Assembly (NCBI GenBank): GCA_030762935.1
Contig: CM060900.1
Location: forward strand, 113,856,120 to 113,920,119
DNA: 64,000 nucleotides
Source of the DNA: Hymenopus coronatus
Lineage: Eukaryota > Arthropoda > Insecta > Mantodea > Hymenopodidae
Reading direction: 5' to 3'
In this document: positions 43,993 through 56,165 of the stretch, in pieces
Numbering within the stretch: position 1 is the first letter of the stretch
How the letters are laid out: the number at the start of each line of letters is the position of its first letter
Translations under genes and position numbers: made by a program
Notes under the pieces: generated by a model
Seen by the model: only the letters and a program-made list of their open reading frames with translations
The model's database searches: none
Told to the model about the DNA's origin: nothing

Positions 43993-44145
43993 TATAATTT
44001 TAATTGTTTTCTCACAGAAACCGTGTGTAGGACAGGAGTTGATAGGTAGAGTCAGACTGAAAAATTCAATGTCAGAGCCGGGATTTGAACCACGGATCTC
44101 CCGGTCTCTAGCCGGTTGTTCTACCATTGAGCTACCATGTCAGCA
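43993..44145 (-). mobile_element. SINE family S2, best copy
   Basis: On the minus strand: ATGGTAGCTCAATGGTAGAA (box A), GTGGTTCAAATCCCGGC (box B), then ATTGAATTTTTCAGTCTGAC, CTATCAACTCCTGTCCTAC and a tail ending ATAATTTT. The tail is shared with the fragment at 2,376. No acceptor stem closes the tRNA part. Confidence 0.8.
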
Positions 44146-44799
44146 TACTTTTATATGATCTGACGTATTGAATATGATGCATTAATTTTTATAGGTGAAC
44201 AAATTGATTGATTGAAGTATGCAAGAGCGACTTCATGTGAAATAGAATGTTCATTGTCCCAATACCGGGCAATACTCCGTGACAATCAGCAAACATTTCT
44301 GATGGACAATTATTAAAGGAAGAGTACATTGTGCACTGTAACTTCAAATAATTTATATTGGCATATCATATTATTAATTCTTTATTGCTGAGTTGTTAAA
44401 ACACTTTGTTTTACAACTTGTTCTATTATGGAGATTGAAAGAAAATATTTCTTATTTTTTAGTAAACTAACTTCTAACTTGTTATGAAACTTTGTTTAAC
44501 TTTTTGACCAGCATATTCTCAATTTTAACGCAGAAAATAAATGAGCTAACCCTTTTGGCACCGAAAAATCGGTTTCTTAGCTATGGTATGCTTGAAGGGT
44601 TAAGTTTCCGTACTTATTAGCATGTCCCATTTGAAACCACGTTTATACAGATATTTATAGTTGTTAATGGAAAGAGGATAGAAGAACCAAATTTTAAAAC
44701 ACCCTAACAATTAAGAAATATCTTGATGTGGTAATGGTAGAGGATGTCATGTGAACATTGTTTTCTAATGTAAGATTTCTTCACAAATCTCATTTTGTG
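44146..44799. other. Nothing recognised
   Basis: AT-rich, no coding or repeat signal. Confidence 0.45.
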
Positions 44800-45026
44800 T
44801 TTTTTGCAACCATAAAAACAACAAATGAAAGTATTAATTATGAATTATTATTTATTATTATTAATCTGAGGATATTTATATACAATCCACAGATTAGTGC
44901 TTTCATATTAATTATAATTATTCTTATTATTTATTATTGTTAATCTGAAGATATATATATATATATATAAATATAAAATATCCTCAGATTAATACTTTCA
45001 TTTGGTGTTTTCTATGGTTACAACTT
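44800..45026. mobile_element. MITE-like fold-back element with nested inverted repeats
   Basis: The outer arms are about 45 bases, interrupted in the left one by an AT-rich insertion: left CAACCATAAAAACAACAAATG then AAAGTATTAA and TTAATCTGAGGATATTT, right the inverse of these (AAATATCCTCAGATTAATAC, TTTCATTTGGTGTTTTC, TATGGTTAC). Inside, the same units recur again as CAGATTAGTGCTTTCAT and TTAATCTGAAGATAT, so there are four related arms. A TA run (44,951-44,970) sits near the middle of the right half. Confidence 0.6.
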
Positions 45027-45351
45027 TGTAAACCGTTATTTGCATGGGATGAAGTCCATTCTTACATAAGTCTCCGACCAACTCCTGTGGAATACATCTC
45101 ATATTGAGTATAACAGTATTTCACAACTGTGTATATATGTTTTTTCAATACAGTAGGGGCTACTACTGTAATAAATTAATTGTTTAATTTATATTTTATC
45201 AAAATGATTAAGAAAGCATGGGATAGTAAGACAATGGCAATTGAAGCAATATGATATTTATTTACTATAGAAGCTGAAAGTACTAAGTATTTTTCATGTT
45301 TCTGCAAAATTTTGGGCAATATTATGTTTTGTAAGCTTTTTCCACCCCCAC

Positions 45352-45465
45352 ACAAGCTGTATGTGGGACAGGAGTTGGGAACAAAGACTGAAAAATCAAT
45401 TGGTGTAGTCGGGATTTGATGCACGGATCTCCCGGTCTCCGTCCGGTTGTTCTTATCATGTTAAC
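45352..45465 (-). mobile_element. SINE family S2, degraded copy
   Basis: It shares GGGACAGGAGTTGGGA, GACTGAAAAATCAAT, GTCGGGATTTGATGCACGG and TCTCCCGGTCTCCGTCCGG with S2. The box A end is lost. Confidence 0.7.
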
Positions 45466-46040
45466 ATACGGATATGCCATTAAATCCCTCAACTGACTCC
45501 CAATTTTTTCCGATAAGCCAGAAGGAAAATTATTTGGAGATGACAAACCCAATGGCGACTTGCAAATCCGGGCTATGGCATTGCCTTTTTCAGTCTGATT
45601 CTATCTTTTCGATGTTGTTTCTTCAATTTGATAAGAAATATGATACATTTTGAGTTTATCTTTATTGCATGGATAATAATGAGTTTAACGCTTGATTTGG
45701 TTATGTCATTCAACGTATGCCTTCAATTTTAATATATAGGCTTTTATAGCTTTCGAAACTAAGAATGGCATTACGCCACTACTCCAATAGAGGAGCTGCT
45801 GCGTTACTCACAGTATTCCTTCATACCCCTCCCTCCTAAATGAGACAAGCGGCTTGCCCATACCTTTTTTACTTTTCTCGGATTAATGAGTGCGTCATAA
45901 GGTAGTACAACTGATTAACTCTGTAATAAATATTTTCTTCACGGCTTATACTTAAAAGCATTAAAATGATATATGATTTTATAAACAAACTTTAATATAT
46001 TACTAGCCTAATAAAATGCATGGTAGTTTAAGCTAATAAT
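45466..46040. other. Nothing recognised
   Basis: No supported feature. Confidence 0.45.
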
Positions 46041-47080
46041 TCTTACTTTCTCTACGCTTATTATGCAGGTACACAGTAGGCAGAGAAGGTATAGTGTTCC
46101 ACCCGAAAATTCGAAGTCGAGATTTCAACGGAAATATGTTTTGAGGTACCTTGATTCATAAAAAGTATTTCAGAATAAGGTCCATGTGTGAGTAACTGAG
46201 TTTGTGTCTAAGGGTCGCCCTCCGTAGTGAAGTGTTTAACATGCTAACTTCTTATACGCAAGTTGGCCAGATCAAATCCGGCGGAAGACGATTAATTTTT
46301 TCGGGCGTAAAACTCCTTAGCATGGGTTCCTTCGGAAGGTGAATAAAGCGTTGGTCCCATGTCGTAGATTTTCTGCATGCAAAAAGAACCTCAAGCCTGT
46401 TAAAAAGGCCTCTGAGCAAAATTTAAGCGGTATTTCACCCCCAACATTGAATGGGACGCTGAGAACCACAGAAGTTAAAGAACATCCATAAGTAAAACTC
46501 CATTTAATTTTGTGTCTGAGAATAGCATAACTCAAAAACGAAGTCCTTTAAATACCAAACTACTTGGAATTTAAGTTTGGTATCTTCCAGGAATTCCACA
46601 CGAAGATTTTCAGGAAAATCCTTCCACTCCAAACTATCCTTTACATGGAAGATCTTTCGAAATTTTCAATTTTCTCAATGGCTCTAACGATTTCGATTAA
46701 ACTACCGGTATGACAAATAAAATGTCTATCTTCAACTATTGGTAATAGCCCCTGAAGTCCTATATTCTGCATGAGTTATGCACAACTGGTAAATCGTGAG
46801 AGATAGACAAAACCTACTTTACAAAAAATGTACATCTCTTCAGAACACACAGTTTATGTCCTGTACGTTTTTTTATTTATTTATTTATTTATTTATTTTT
46901 TTGTGTGGAGCTAATCCTTTTCCAGATATCTCTTGTTATTGGTTACAATTTTAAAATATGTAACACTTTTCTCAAACAGAAGTGATCCCCGTTTCTTTTA
47001 TTTTACCCCTGGTCATCAAAGAGAGTCAAATTTCAATGACAGTTGCATAACGGCAGCTTTCAAAACAGCTTTTAATATAT
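46041..47080 (+). mobile_element. Repeat family A copy interrupted by an S1 SINE
   Basis: It starts TTACTTTCTCTACGC, facing GTAGGCAGAGAAGG at about 46,077, then CCACCCGAAAATTCGAAGTC. The S1 SINE is inserted at 46,210. Family A resumes at TGTCTGAGAATAGCATAACT and continues with CCTTTACATGGAAGATC and GTAAATCGTGAGAGATAGAC. A (TTTA)n stretch at 46,870-46,900 is extra to this copy. Homology fades near 47,080 and the 3' end is missing. Confidence 0.8.
46210..46508 (+). mobile_element. SINE family S1 nested in repeat family A, with TSD
   Basis: TTTGTGTCT is repeated exactly at 46,201-46,209 and 46,509-46,517. Between them lie a degraded tRNA-like head (TAGTGAAGTGTTTAACATGC, AGATCAAATCCGGC) and the S1 body (TTTTTTCGGGCGTAAAACTC, GTTCCTTCGGAAGGTGAA, GAACCTCAAGCCTG, AATGGGACGCTGAGAACC). 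Confidence 0.9.
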
Positions 47081-47604
47081 ATGTACATAATATTATAATT
47101 AGGTATATTAGGTATATATGTATATTAAATTTTAAAAGGAACCGTTAGTAGTTCCTTTAATAGAATAATGCTATCATGTTTTGCGAAATGAACTGGAATG
47201 CTTTCGGAAGTTCAAAGTCTTAGGACACCGTGGGAAGTTGTACGAGAATCATTGCTCTATACACGAGCCAACCAAAACCCCTCCCGCAATCTCAGCACGA
47301 AGTGACATCTCTGCTATAGATACGCGATGGAAATGAATGGGGAGGCCCTTTCAAAGCGTGCGGTTATGGAGAGTGCAAACAATATGACCGGTAAAAGAAA
47401 GCACTCTTGAGTTGGCCTTGTGTTTATTAGAGAGGGGGAGAAACGCTTTTAATCGTGACATTGTTGTAGAACATAGGAATATGATATGGTTGGCAATACA
47501 TCTCAGGGTTATTATAAAAGCATTTTTCATTTTAATGTTAAAAAAACTGCTTATAGCAGTCTATTCGTAAACCTCAAGTAGGTATTATTAAAACGCAGTA
47601 GTAT
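47081..47604. other. Unidentified
   Basis: 47,200-47,420 is less AT-rich than its flanks and non-coding; it may be an unrecognised insertion. Nothing else seen. Confidence 0.35.
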
Positions 47605-48455
47605 TAAAAAAGAGCTGATGTGTTCCATTCACACGACTTTCTCTACATCTTCTGCAAAGAAACTGTTCTTACTTTATCTACATCATGCTAATCGAGATAA
47701 ACATTAACACAAATTGTATTGTCTTATTACTTGCATCTTTATGAGAGAAAAGGAAATAAGGGAGAGAGAAGAGAGAGAAATAAGGCTAATGAGAAAATCG
47801 TATCTTTTAAAAGCTATCGTTATGTGAAACAATTGCAATTCGACTCCCTTTCCGTGGCTAGGAATGAAACAAAAGAGGTATGAAATAAAAGATGACTTCC
47901 CATTTGAGAAAAGTTTAAGTAGTTTAAAATTGAAACGAATAATAAGGGATATCTTGGAAACGGTTAGCTCTACAAAAAATATATGACATAAATTGTATGT
48001 TTTGATGAGCTCAATATTGTTATAGTAAGTTTTTATCTGCCTCTTACGGTTTAACAGCAACACGAAACTCATCCATAATGAAGGGGTCTTCAGAGCCTAT
48101 TCCCAGAAAATTCAAGATAGGCATTCCGTCTGTCATGATAATATCTTAAACACAGGTATTGCATTTTAATCAAAATCGTTAGAGCCATTTTTGAGAAAAT
48201 CAAAATTTTCGAAAAATGTCCCATGTAAAGGTTAGTTGGGCTGGAAAATTTTCTCGAAAGTCTTCAATTTGGTATTTAATTTTTGAGCTTTGCTGCGCGC
48301 GCACACACACACATGAACTTTTTTCTAAAAATGCTGTTTTTAGGGTTCAGGTGGTCTCTAAGCACGTATTTCCGGTGAAATTACGAATTTTTGGGTTGAA
48401 TGCAGTACCTTCCCTATCTACGTGCATTGTTCATACGTGCTAGAGAAAGTAACAA
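47605..48455 (-). mobile_element. Repeat family A, near-complete reverse copy
   Basis: On the plus strand it begins TGTTCCATTCACACGACTTT then CTCTACATC, continues TAATCGAGATAAACATTAAC, TTCAGAGCCTATTCCCAGAA, CCATGTAAAGGTTAGTTGGG and a CA patch (48,300-48,313), and ends GTGCTAGAGAAAGTAAC. Both ends carry the ACTTTCTCTA-type inverted repeat. The open frame at 47,704-48,072 is unrelated to other copies. Confidence 0.85.
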
Positions 48456-49822
48456 ACCACAAAAATCTGATGTGTTACCTTCAAACAACTATGTTTACTC
48501 CCTAAGGCTTATTATTGGTTATACCAACTATTCTTATAAAAGCACATTTTTCTATGTGGTTCATTTTAATTGAAATAAGTCGTTACAGAATTACACATTT
48601 TGTTCAAGATACAAAGAGAATAACAATGGTCAAATGTTAAGAACTCGACTCTGGCCTTAAAATCCCACACCCCATTCATGCAATCGCGAGAAACAACTGA
48701 AATTCAACACGAATTGCAAAAAATGACTAAGTATTGAAAAAATTCGTATAATTAATAACTGATATCTCGGAAATGGGTTATGGAAGTAAATAAACAAATA
48801 AAAAGATTATTTGGAATAAACTGTCTGTTACATTTTTGCTATCGAAAAATATACCTCTAAAGGGTGGTTTCCGGTGGATGTCTATCTTGAAAATCGTATC
48901 GTATTCCAGGAAGATACTGACTGTAACTACCGACTTTTGTATAGGTTCTTCAGATTTATTCGGCCTTTGCTGCCATCATTTGTCCGTGCATGACGTTAAT
49001 ACTAGGTAGCGAGCTTATCAAGCATTGCCTCTTGCAGAGGACTAGCGGACGATGAATAGACTGGGTGGATTGTAATAGTCTCGAGGTCACCTCAGTGAAA
49101 TGGGACTTGTATCCTACCCTACCAATATTTACATTTGCAACATTCGCTTGCATCTAGTAAACCCGTAATTGCAGTATTTATGCTGATAGGTAACTCAAAT
49201 AATAGAACAGTTATGGCTTTCATAGCACAACTTTATTACAATAAACGCTTGTTCATATTCTTTACAACAGTACATGAAAACTGACCTACACAGAATAAAT
49301 TAAGAAAACACACAAAAACTAAAGAGCGCACAAAATATCCTGGTGGAAAACAGTTCTGCACCACCCGTACATCAACCTGTTTACGAAGTGGGCAATGCGT
49401 GCAGTCCAAGGTTCAATTTCACACCTCCCCTTTCAGATAAGCAGCTCGCTGAACTAATAATGACGGCATGCATTTAAACCCACTGGCACTAAATGCCGAC
49501 TTCTTTTTCTTTTTTCCTTTAACCTGGTTGGTCATATCGGACGAGCCGACTACATTTGAAGAGCCGGTATTTATCCAAATTTTAGATTTTGAGCTCAGCT
49601 GTTCACAGACATGCACAATCATACATACTGCTTAAAGTAATTCCACAGTTCATAAAAAATTAAGCGTGATATTTACATTTATTATCAGGGAAACTACTTG
49701 CATTTTTTTAATCTGGCCTAAAATGGATTAATCGTATATACTAAGAATAACTGAAAAACATTCTTAACCGAAAAGACGAAATAAAAAGTTTTGTAAAGCG
49801 GAATTCCTTCTTAAACTAGGTG
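48456..49822. other. Mostly unannotated; split fragments of family A
   Basis: 48,842-48,945 resembles reverse family A (AAAGGGTGGTTTCCGGTGG, TTCCAGGAAGATACTG), and 49,570-49,625 looks like the next part (TTTTGAGCTCAGCTGTTCAC). The 600 bases between them may be an insertion into an old copy; this piece has no recognised content. Confidence 0.35.
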
Positions 49823-51048
<1,226 letters not shown>

Positions 51049-51114
51049 GGATCTATAGATATTTATTTGCCATAGGAATACAAGTATTAATATCATCGTC
51101 AAAAAATGTACAAA

Positions 51115-51830
51115 TCAAGTAAATTTTACACAATAAAATTCATTTAGATTATATAAAGGATTTGTCCTCAATGTGGTACTGACCCTACTCTTAAAAACTT
51201 GAAATGATAGTTGTCTTATACGCAAAGGTATGCTATTGTAAAGCTTAAGAGATATATAATGGAAACTACTTGTACTTATACTGTATTTACTCTTATGTAT
51301 ATATATTAGAATTACTTCGAGTATCATGACTATGTACAGAAGCACAAGTTGTAAATTCAGTAATATGTTTCTTTACATACAATAGACAGGCCAGAACGTA
51401 CATCGAGGGCAGAGTAAGTATACCAGATTTAATAAAAAGTGGTTTACAATGAAACTTAGATGAAACTCCATAAATTAATCTCAAGGCTTTCTTTTGTAAT
51501 ACAAATACTCTAAAAGCAGATGTATGGTTACCCCAAAGTAAAAGACCATAGTTAAGGTGACTATGAATGAAGTCATAATAAGCTATAATTAATGATTCAG
51601 TAGTGATATTATTTTTAATACTCTTAAAATAAATAAGCCCTTGCTCACTTTCTTAGCAACATATTCAGTATGAGTTAGCCAACACAAATTATATTCAAGG
51701 TGCAGGCCAAGAAATTTAACTGATTTTTTCTCGTCAATATTAACTCTCCTTAAACTAAAATGCAATGTTGCAGTTTTTGTACTGTTAATATTTAAATTGT
51801 TGGCATTACACCACAGTTGATTAATTTAGT
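51115..51830 (-). pseudogene. CR1/L2-type ORF2 C-terminal region
   Basis: In two or more frames the minus strand gives VKFLGLHLEYNLCW, then LNYGLLLWGNHTSAFRVFVL and QKKALRLIYGV, and at the end HDTRSN, KLYNSIPLRIRQ and NLNEFYCVKFT before the stop. These are the thumb and post-polymerase blocks usual in CR1/L2-like ORF2. It is separated from the FADD-containing frame by a frameshift near 51,840. Confidence 0.75.
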
Positions 51831-51843
51831 TAACTCACTGAGT

Positions 51844-52640
51844 TTAGCATTTATTATATTTGTGTTTAATTATATTTAAAGCCAGATCATCAGCGAACAT
51901 AAATGTCTCACAGTAAGGACTACAAATATATTTGGGAAGGTCATTAATGTATATTAAAAACAATAGCGGTCCCAATACTGAACCTTGGGGTACACCATAT
52001 CTCAAAAGTTTAAAAGATGACATTTTACTATAATTTAAAAACACAGCCTGGTATCTATTGCTAAGATATGAGGATAAAAGATTAACATTGCAGTCATTAA
52101 ATCCATAAAATTTTAATTTAAGAAGAAGAGTTGCATGAGATACAGTGTCAAAAGCCTTCGTGAAATCAAAGAATCGACCACACACTAGATTTCCAGATTC
52201 TAGGTCTGTAAGGCAACGTTTATAAAATGATATTATTGCATCTGTGGTGCTTAGAGAATTCCGAAACTCAAACTGGTACTTATCTAATAAGGATTTCTCT
52301 TCAAAGTATTTGTATATTTGTTTATTAATTAAGACCTCAAAAACCTTTGACACCGTCGGAAGTATACTTATTGGCCTATAATTTCCATAATCTGCTCTAT
52401 TGCCCTTCTTAAAAATTGGAACTACTTTGACGTACTTAAAGTCATCAGGAAACTGGCCAGAGTCAATACAAAAACTAAAAATGTACGTGAAAGGTTCTGA
52501 TATATAAATGGCTGCCATTTTGATTAATTTAGAATTAATATCGTACACATCAAAAGAAGAACTGTTACTTAAATTTAATACAGCAGAATATTAATACACC
52601 AACATGTCCAAAGGCAAACTCAGTATCAGGTTTAGACATC
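51844..52640 (-). pseudogene. CR1/L2-type reverse transcriptase
   Basis: The clean frame at 52,548-51,844 has VVPIFKKGNRADYGNYRPIS, ILPTVSKVFE, motif A as FFDFTKAFDTVSH, motif B as YGVPQGSVLGPLLFLIYIND and motif C as FMFADDLAL. Catalytic Asp residues are kept. The start is frameshifted against an upstream segment (52,894-52,643) with a linker (NYFSKLISGSQNKSKATW) and a stop. In life it would perform target-primed reverse transcription. Confidence 0.9.
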
Positions 52641-52642
52641 TT

Positions 52643-53228
52643 TTACAAGATAATTTTAGGTTCACTGGGAGATATACTACTTACAAGTTCGTCAACTTTG
52701 TCAATAAAATATGAATTAAATATCTCAGGATCAAGATCTGAAGATGATGCTTTAGGGTTATTATTTACAATACCATTAATGACAGACCAGGTTGCTTTAG
52801 ATTTATTTTGTGAACCACTAATAAGTTTCGAAAAATAATTCATTTTTGTATTTTTTAGACTACTCTGATATAATTTCTTAGCATTATTATACATATCTTT
52901 GGCTTCTGGGATTCAATGATGCACATAAAGATTAAAATATTTCAAACAATTCATTTTAAGATTATGGAGATCACCTGTGTACCACTCTTTATTAAATGAT
53001 CCTCTTTTTCTTTTAGGTTTAAATAAGACTAAAGGAAACGTCAAGTCAATTACCTCTAAGAAAACAGAAATAAAATATTTAACTTTGGCATTTAACTCAG
53101 TGATATTATATAAGCATAACCAACACACTTGACGTACTAAAAAAGTAAAATAACAACGATTTTGGTCATTTATGACTCGTTTTGGTATTAGAATATTATG
53201 GTTATAATCTTTTTTATTATCATCACCA
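52643..53228 (-). pseudogene. CR1/L2-type ORF2 linker between endonuclease and polymerase
   Basis: Two frames cover it. 53,228-52,913 includes FPLVLFKPKRKRGSFNKEWY (a basic K-x-R-x-P/G-W-like segment common between the two domains), and 52,894-52,643 follows after a frameshift near 52,905. No catalytic motifs are expected here. Confidence 0.65.
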
Positions 53229-53935
53229 TTACTTAAGTTTATTGGCATCGAAAACAATCGGTAAAGCGTCGTGATCTGAATAAAGTGTGGGCACAACACA
53301 TGCTTTACAATAATTCTCAATATTGGTGCCTACATTATCAATACATGTTCCAGCGTCATGTTTTGTGCCGACACGAGTAGGGCTATTAATTACGTGTCTG
53401 AGACCAAAACTTGTAAATAAATTAATCAGGTCACGTACTTCAATGGTGCTAGAACAAAAGTCAATATTAAAGTCACCACTTAAAATAATGTTAACTGAGT
53501 TACCATATTTATGAAACAACACAGTAAAAAGGTCATTAAGATAAGTTAAGAAATAGGTAAAATTGATTTTGTTGTTGTCAGGTACCCTGTAACAATTTGT
53601 ACATATAAGATTCATATTTCGAATATATATCGAACAAGCTTCAAACTCAAATTGTCTAGCAATACTTTTAAGATTAATTCCCTTGCTAGCTACAATTCCA
53701 TTGCGTATAAATATTGCAGAACCACCATGCATATTACTAGAAGGCCGGCAATAACAATCGACCAACATAAAATCAGGAATGTTCAATAAAACCAGTTCAT
53801 CATAACATAACCAGTGTTCAGTAATGCACAAAATATGTACGTTTAGTTCATTTGTAAGAATGGAAACGTAGTCAAGTTTATTCGTTAAACTTTGAGAATT
53901 CCAGTATAATATATTTGTATTGGACTCAGATATGA
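53229..53935 (-). pseudogene. CR1/L2-type endonuclease
   Basis: It starts around 53,935 with NILYWNSQSLTNKLDYVSIL (N-terminal metal-binding region), then HILCITEHWLCYDE with the catalytic Glu, GGSAIFIRNG, ILSGDFNIDF and YSDHDALPIVF with the Asp-His pair. All core motifs of the apurinic-type endonuclease fold are present in a single frame of about 230 codons. The frame ends at 53,229 just after the domain. Confidence 0.88.
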
Positions 53936-53966
53936 AATTGTAATCAACATTATTATTAAAGCTGAG

Positions 53967-54300
53967 TCAAGCTGTCGCAGTCTTTGCAGTTTCCTGTTGC
54001 TCAGCATGCTGATCCAGTCTAAGTTTACCATAAAACTCAGAGACGAAACATCCTGCTGGCCAATATTTTGAGTGAAATATTTCATGAAACTGTTGTTCCT
54101 CCACTTCAATATGAAAGGAAGCATATGTGTCATATTTAGTTTTTAATTTTGTGATTTTAAGTGGCTTCAGGTTATAGTTGCTTAAATGTTGCGTCATTTC
54201 ACTCTCGATAACATCAGGGGCCAGCCTACTAACAAAAATTGCCTTTGTTTTCTGTACAACTTTAATACTGTTAGTGGCACTTGTTCCACACAACACTGGT
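53967..54300 (-). pseudogene. CR1/L2-type ORF1 C-terminal (RRM-like) domain
   Basis: The frame reads KAIFVSRLAPDVIESEMTQH, LKITKLKTKYDTYASFHIEV and KYWPAGCFVSEFYGKL. This is the F-V-S-R-L ... L-K-T-K-Y-x-x-Y-x-S-F ... W-P-x-G pattern common at the end of ORF1 in many arthropod and other animal LINEs. It is separated from the PHD part by about 320 bases with stops. It would contribute nucleic-acid binding. Confidence 0.75.
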
Positions 54301-54639
54301 TTAGGAGATGGCTTATTTACTACATTTTCTTCTTTTTATTTACTACCTCCACCCATTCACCCGAAGGCTTTGTAGCTAAAACTGCACAACATTAGTTACA
54401 TTTTGATTCACTTGGTCGTTAAATGGGTTAATGGGACTATCTGGGGTAGCAGGCACAGAATGAGTAGTCTGAATTGCGCTTTCCGTTAAAATAATATCAG
54501 AGCAAGGAGCTTTCGTCATATCAGTATTGATTTTTTTTTTAAATACAGTTCCGGAGTCTGATCGGGACTCCGGCGCTGCATACCCTACTTTTTATTTACC
54601 TAATCTGTTTACCTTGATTACTGAATTTCTGTTTTACTT
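54301..54639 (-). other. ORF1 middle part, unreadable
   Basis: Low-complexity T-rich sequence with stops in all minus frames. A short hairpin (CCGGAGTC, 6-base loop, GGACTCCGG) lies at about 54,550-54,575. It links the two readable ORF1 segments. Confidence 0.5.
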
Positions 54640-54765
54640 TTTATACACACATACACAAACACATAACACCCATGCCTAAGGCGGGACTCGAACCCACGAT
54701 CCCCTGCGCTGCGAAACACCAAAGCGAGACGCTTTGGCGAGCGCGGCCATGGGGACCGGTACTTT
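54640..54765 (-). mobile_element. SINE family S3 nested in LINE ORF1
   Basis: On the minus strand CATGGCCGCGCTCGCCAAAG (box A, class II tRNA type), then GATCGTGGGTTCGAGTCCCG (box B) and a tail TGTGTTTGTGTATGTGTGTA. It matches the S3 copy at 13,120. The ORF1 reading frame runs straight into it and stays open for about 40 codons. The target-site duplication is unclear, possibly TACTTT on both sides. Confidence 0.75.
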
Positions 54766-55111
54766 GTCAGCAAGTCTACGTGTTGATTAAGGAGTTTAAT
54801 TTTGCCCCTGAGTTCCTCAATTATGCAATCCTTTTGTTGTATAATGTACTTCAAAATATGCACATTTACTTTACCTTCATTGTCCGCTAGATCACTTAGG
54901 GCATTATAAAATGCCGCGTCATTTACCTCGTCACATGCACAGCAGTTAACTGTGTTGTCGTCCAGAAATATTATATTATTTGTCAATTTAGCACAACTAT
55001 TGTGGAAATAATTCTCACAATCAGCACATTTTAAACCGGAAACCACTTTGTTCTTGCATCTCTTACACACGCACATGTTCGAGTTGCCGATGATTTTACT
55101 TGAGCCAGCCA
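54766..55111 (-). pseudogene. CR1/L2-type ORF1 N-terminal part with PHD-like finger
   Basis: From ATG at about 55,111 the frame reads MAGSSK..., then CVCKRCKNKVVSGLKCADCE, NYFHNSCAKL and VNCCACD, a C4-H-C3-type PHD-like zinc finger. It is followed by a helical, probably coiled-coil stretch (ILKYIIQQKDCIIEELRGKI). The frame then enters the SINE. An upstream in-frame ATG at 55,211 lies in the neighbouring repeat and is not the natural start. Confidence 0.8.
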
Positions 55112-55187
55112 TACAAGGTTCGAGAGGCCACACACAGGCCAGAGCGAGACGTCCGTCCTTCACGAGCACCAGGCAACCAAGCTTAAG

Positions 55188-56022
55188 TATAAAAAATCTA
55201 ATTTGTTCCATTCACATGACTTTCTCTAGCGGTTCCACGGACAAACTTCCCTTATGAAAGATTAGTCTTTTATCTACATCATGCTAATTCTGATAAATAG
55301 TAGCAGAAATGTCGTTATTACTGACTTTCTTGTAAGTATAAGGGGAATAAGGGAAGACACTAGGCTAAAGTGATGGTCAAATCTTTTAACAGCTGATTGC
55401 TATGTGAAGGAATGAATTCCGGTTTCTTTTACACTCTCGGGAGTAAAGTAAATTGGATAAAACGAAAGTTGACTTCCCGTTTGAGAAAAGCTTAGTTTAA
55501 ATGTAGTTTAAAATTGAAAGCAATAACAAGGAACATTTCGGAAATGGTTAACTACAAAAAGTATAAGTGGCTACTCTTTTTGTGCACTAGGTTTTCGTCT
55601 ATCTCTCACGGTTTGCGAGGAATACGAAAGTCATCCAGAATGAGGAGGTCTTCAGAGGCTATTCCAAGAAAATTCAAGATATATATTTCGTTTTTCATAA
55701 TATCTTATACATAGGTTAGAGTCATTTTTGAGAAAATCAAAACTTTCGAAAAATGTTCCATCTAAAGGGTGGTTGGAGTAGGGGATTTTCTTGAAAATCT
55801 TCGTGTCACACCCTTGGAAGATATTGAACTTAAATACCAAGTTTGGTATTTAACAGACTTTTAGTTTTTGAGCTATGTTGCACACACATATGGAAGTGTT
55901 TCTAAGAATGTCTTTTTTTGCACTCTGGAGTCCTCAAAACATGTAGTTCCGGTGAAATCTTGTTGTTGAATTTTTGGGTTGAGTATAATTCTGTCTGGTA
56001 TGCTCATTGTATGCACAAAAGA
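55188..56022 (-). mobile_element. Repeat family A, reverse copy
   Basis: The plus strand begins GTTCCATTCACATGACTTTC then TCTAGCGG, continues TCATGCTAATTCTGATAAAT, GGTCTTCAGAGGCTATTCC, ACCAAGTTTGGTATTTAAC, GAGCTATGTTGCACACACA and GTTGAATTTTTGGGTTGAG, and fades near 56,022. The terminal hairpin at that end is degraded. Confidence 0.8.
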
Positions 56023-56165
56023 CCTATGCGAGAACTAACAACTAGAGTAACGATAAAACCTCAGGCTTCCTGTGCCTGCTGCAAAATGGCCAAGAGCATA
56101 CAGGCGGTAAAACGGATTTATACCTGAGACATTTAAATGTAATAGTGTAGAAAGAAAAGAAAAAC

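Larger units (their letters stand above)
51049..55185 (-). mobile_element. CR1/L2-type non-LTR retrotransposon, nearly complete in extent, frameshifted
   Basis: On the minus strand: 5' leader (about 55,185-55,112), ORF1 with a PHD-like zinc finger, coiled coil and an RRM-like C-terminal part, then ORF2 with endonuclease, reverse transcriptase and C-terminal region, and a short 3' end ATGGCAAATAAATATCTAT that passes into (ATCT)n. PHD-finger ORF1 proteins and microsatellite-like 3' tails are known in CR1/L2-related arthropod elements. Several frameshifts break both ORFs, and an S3 SINE is inserted in ORF1. The 5' end abuts a family A copy at about 55,188, suggesting insertion at or into that repeat. 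Clade placement is from motif appearance only. Confidence 0.9.
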
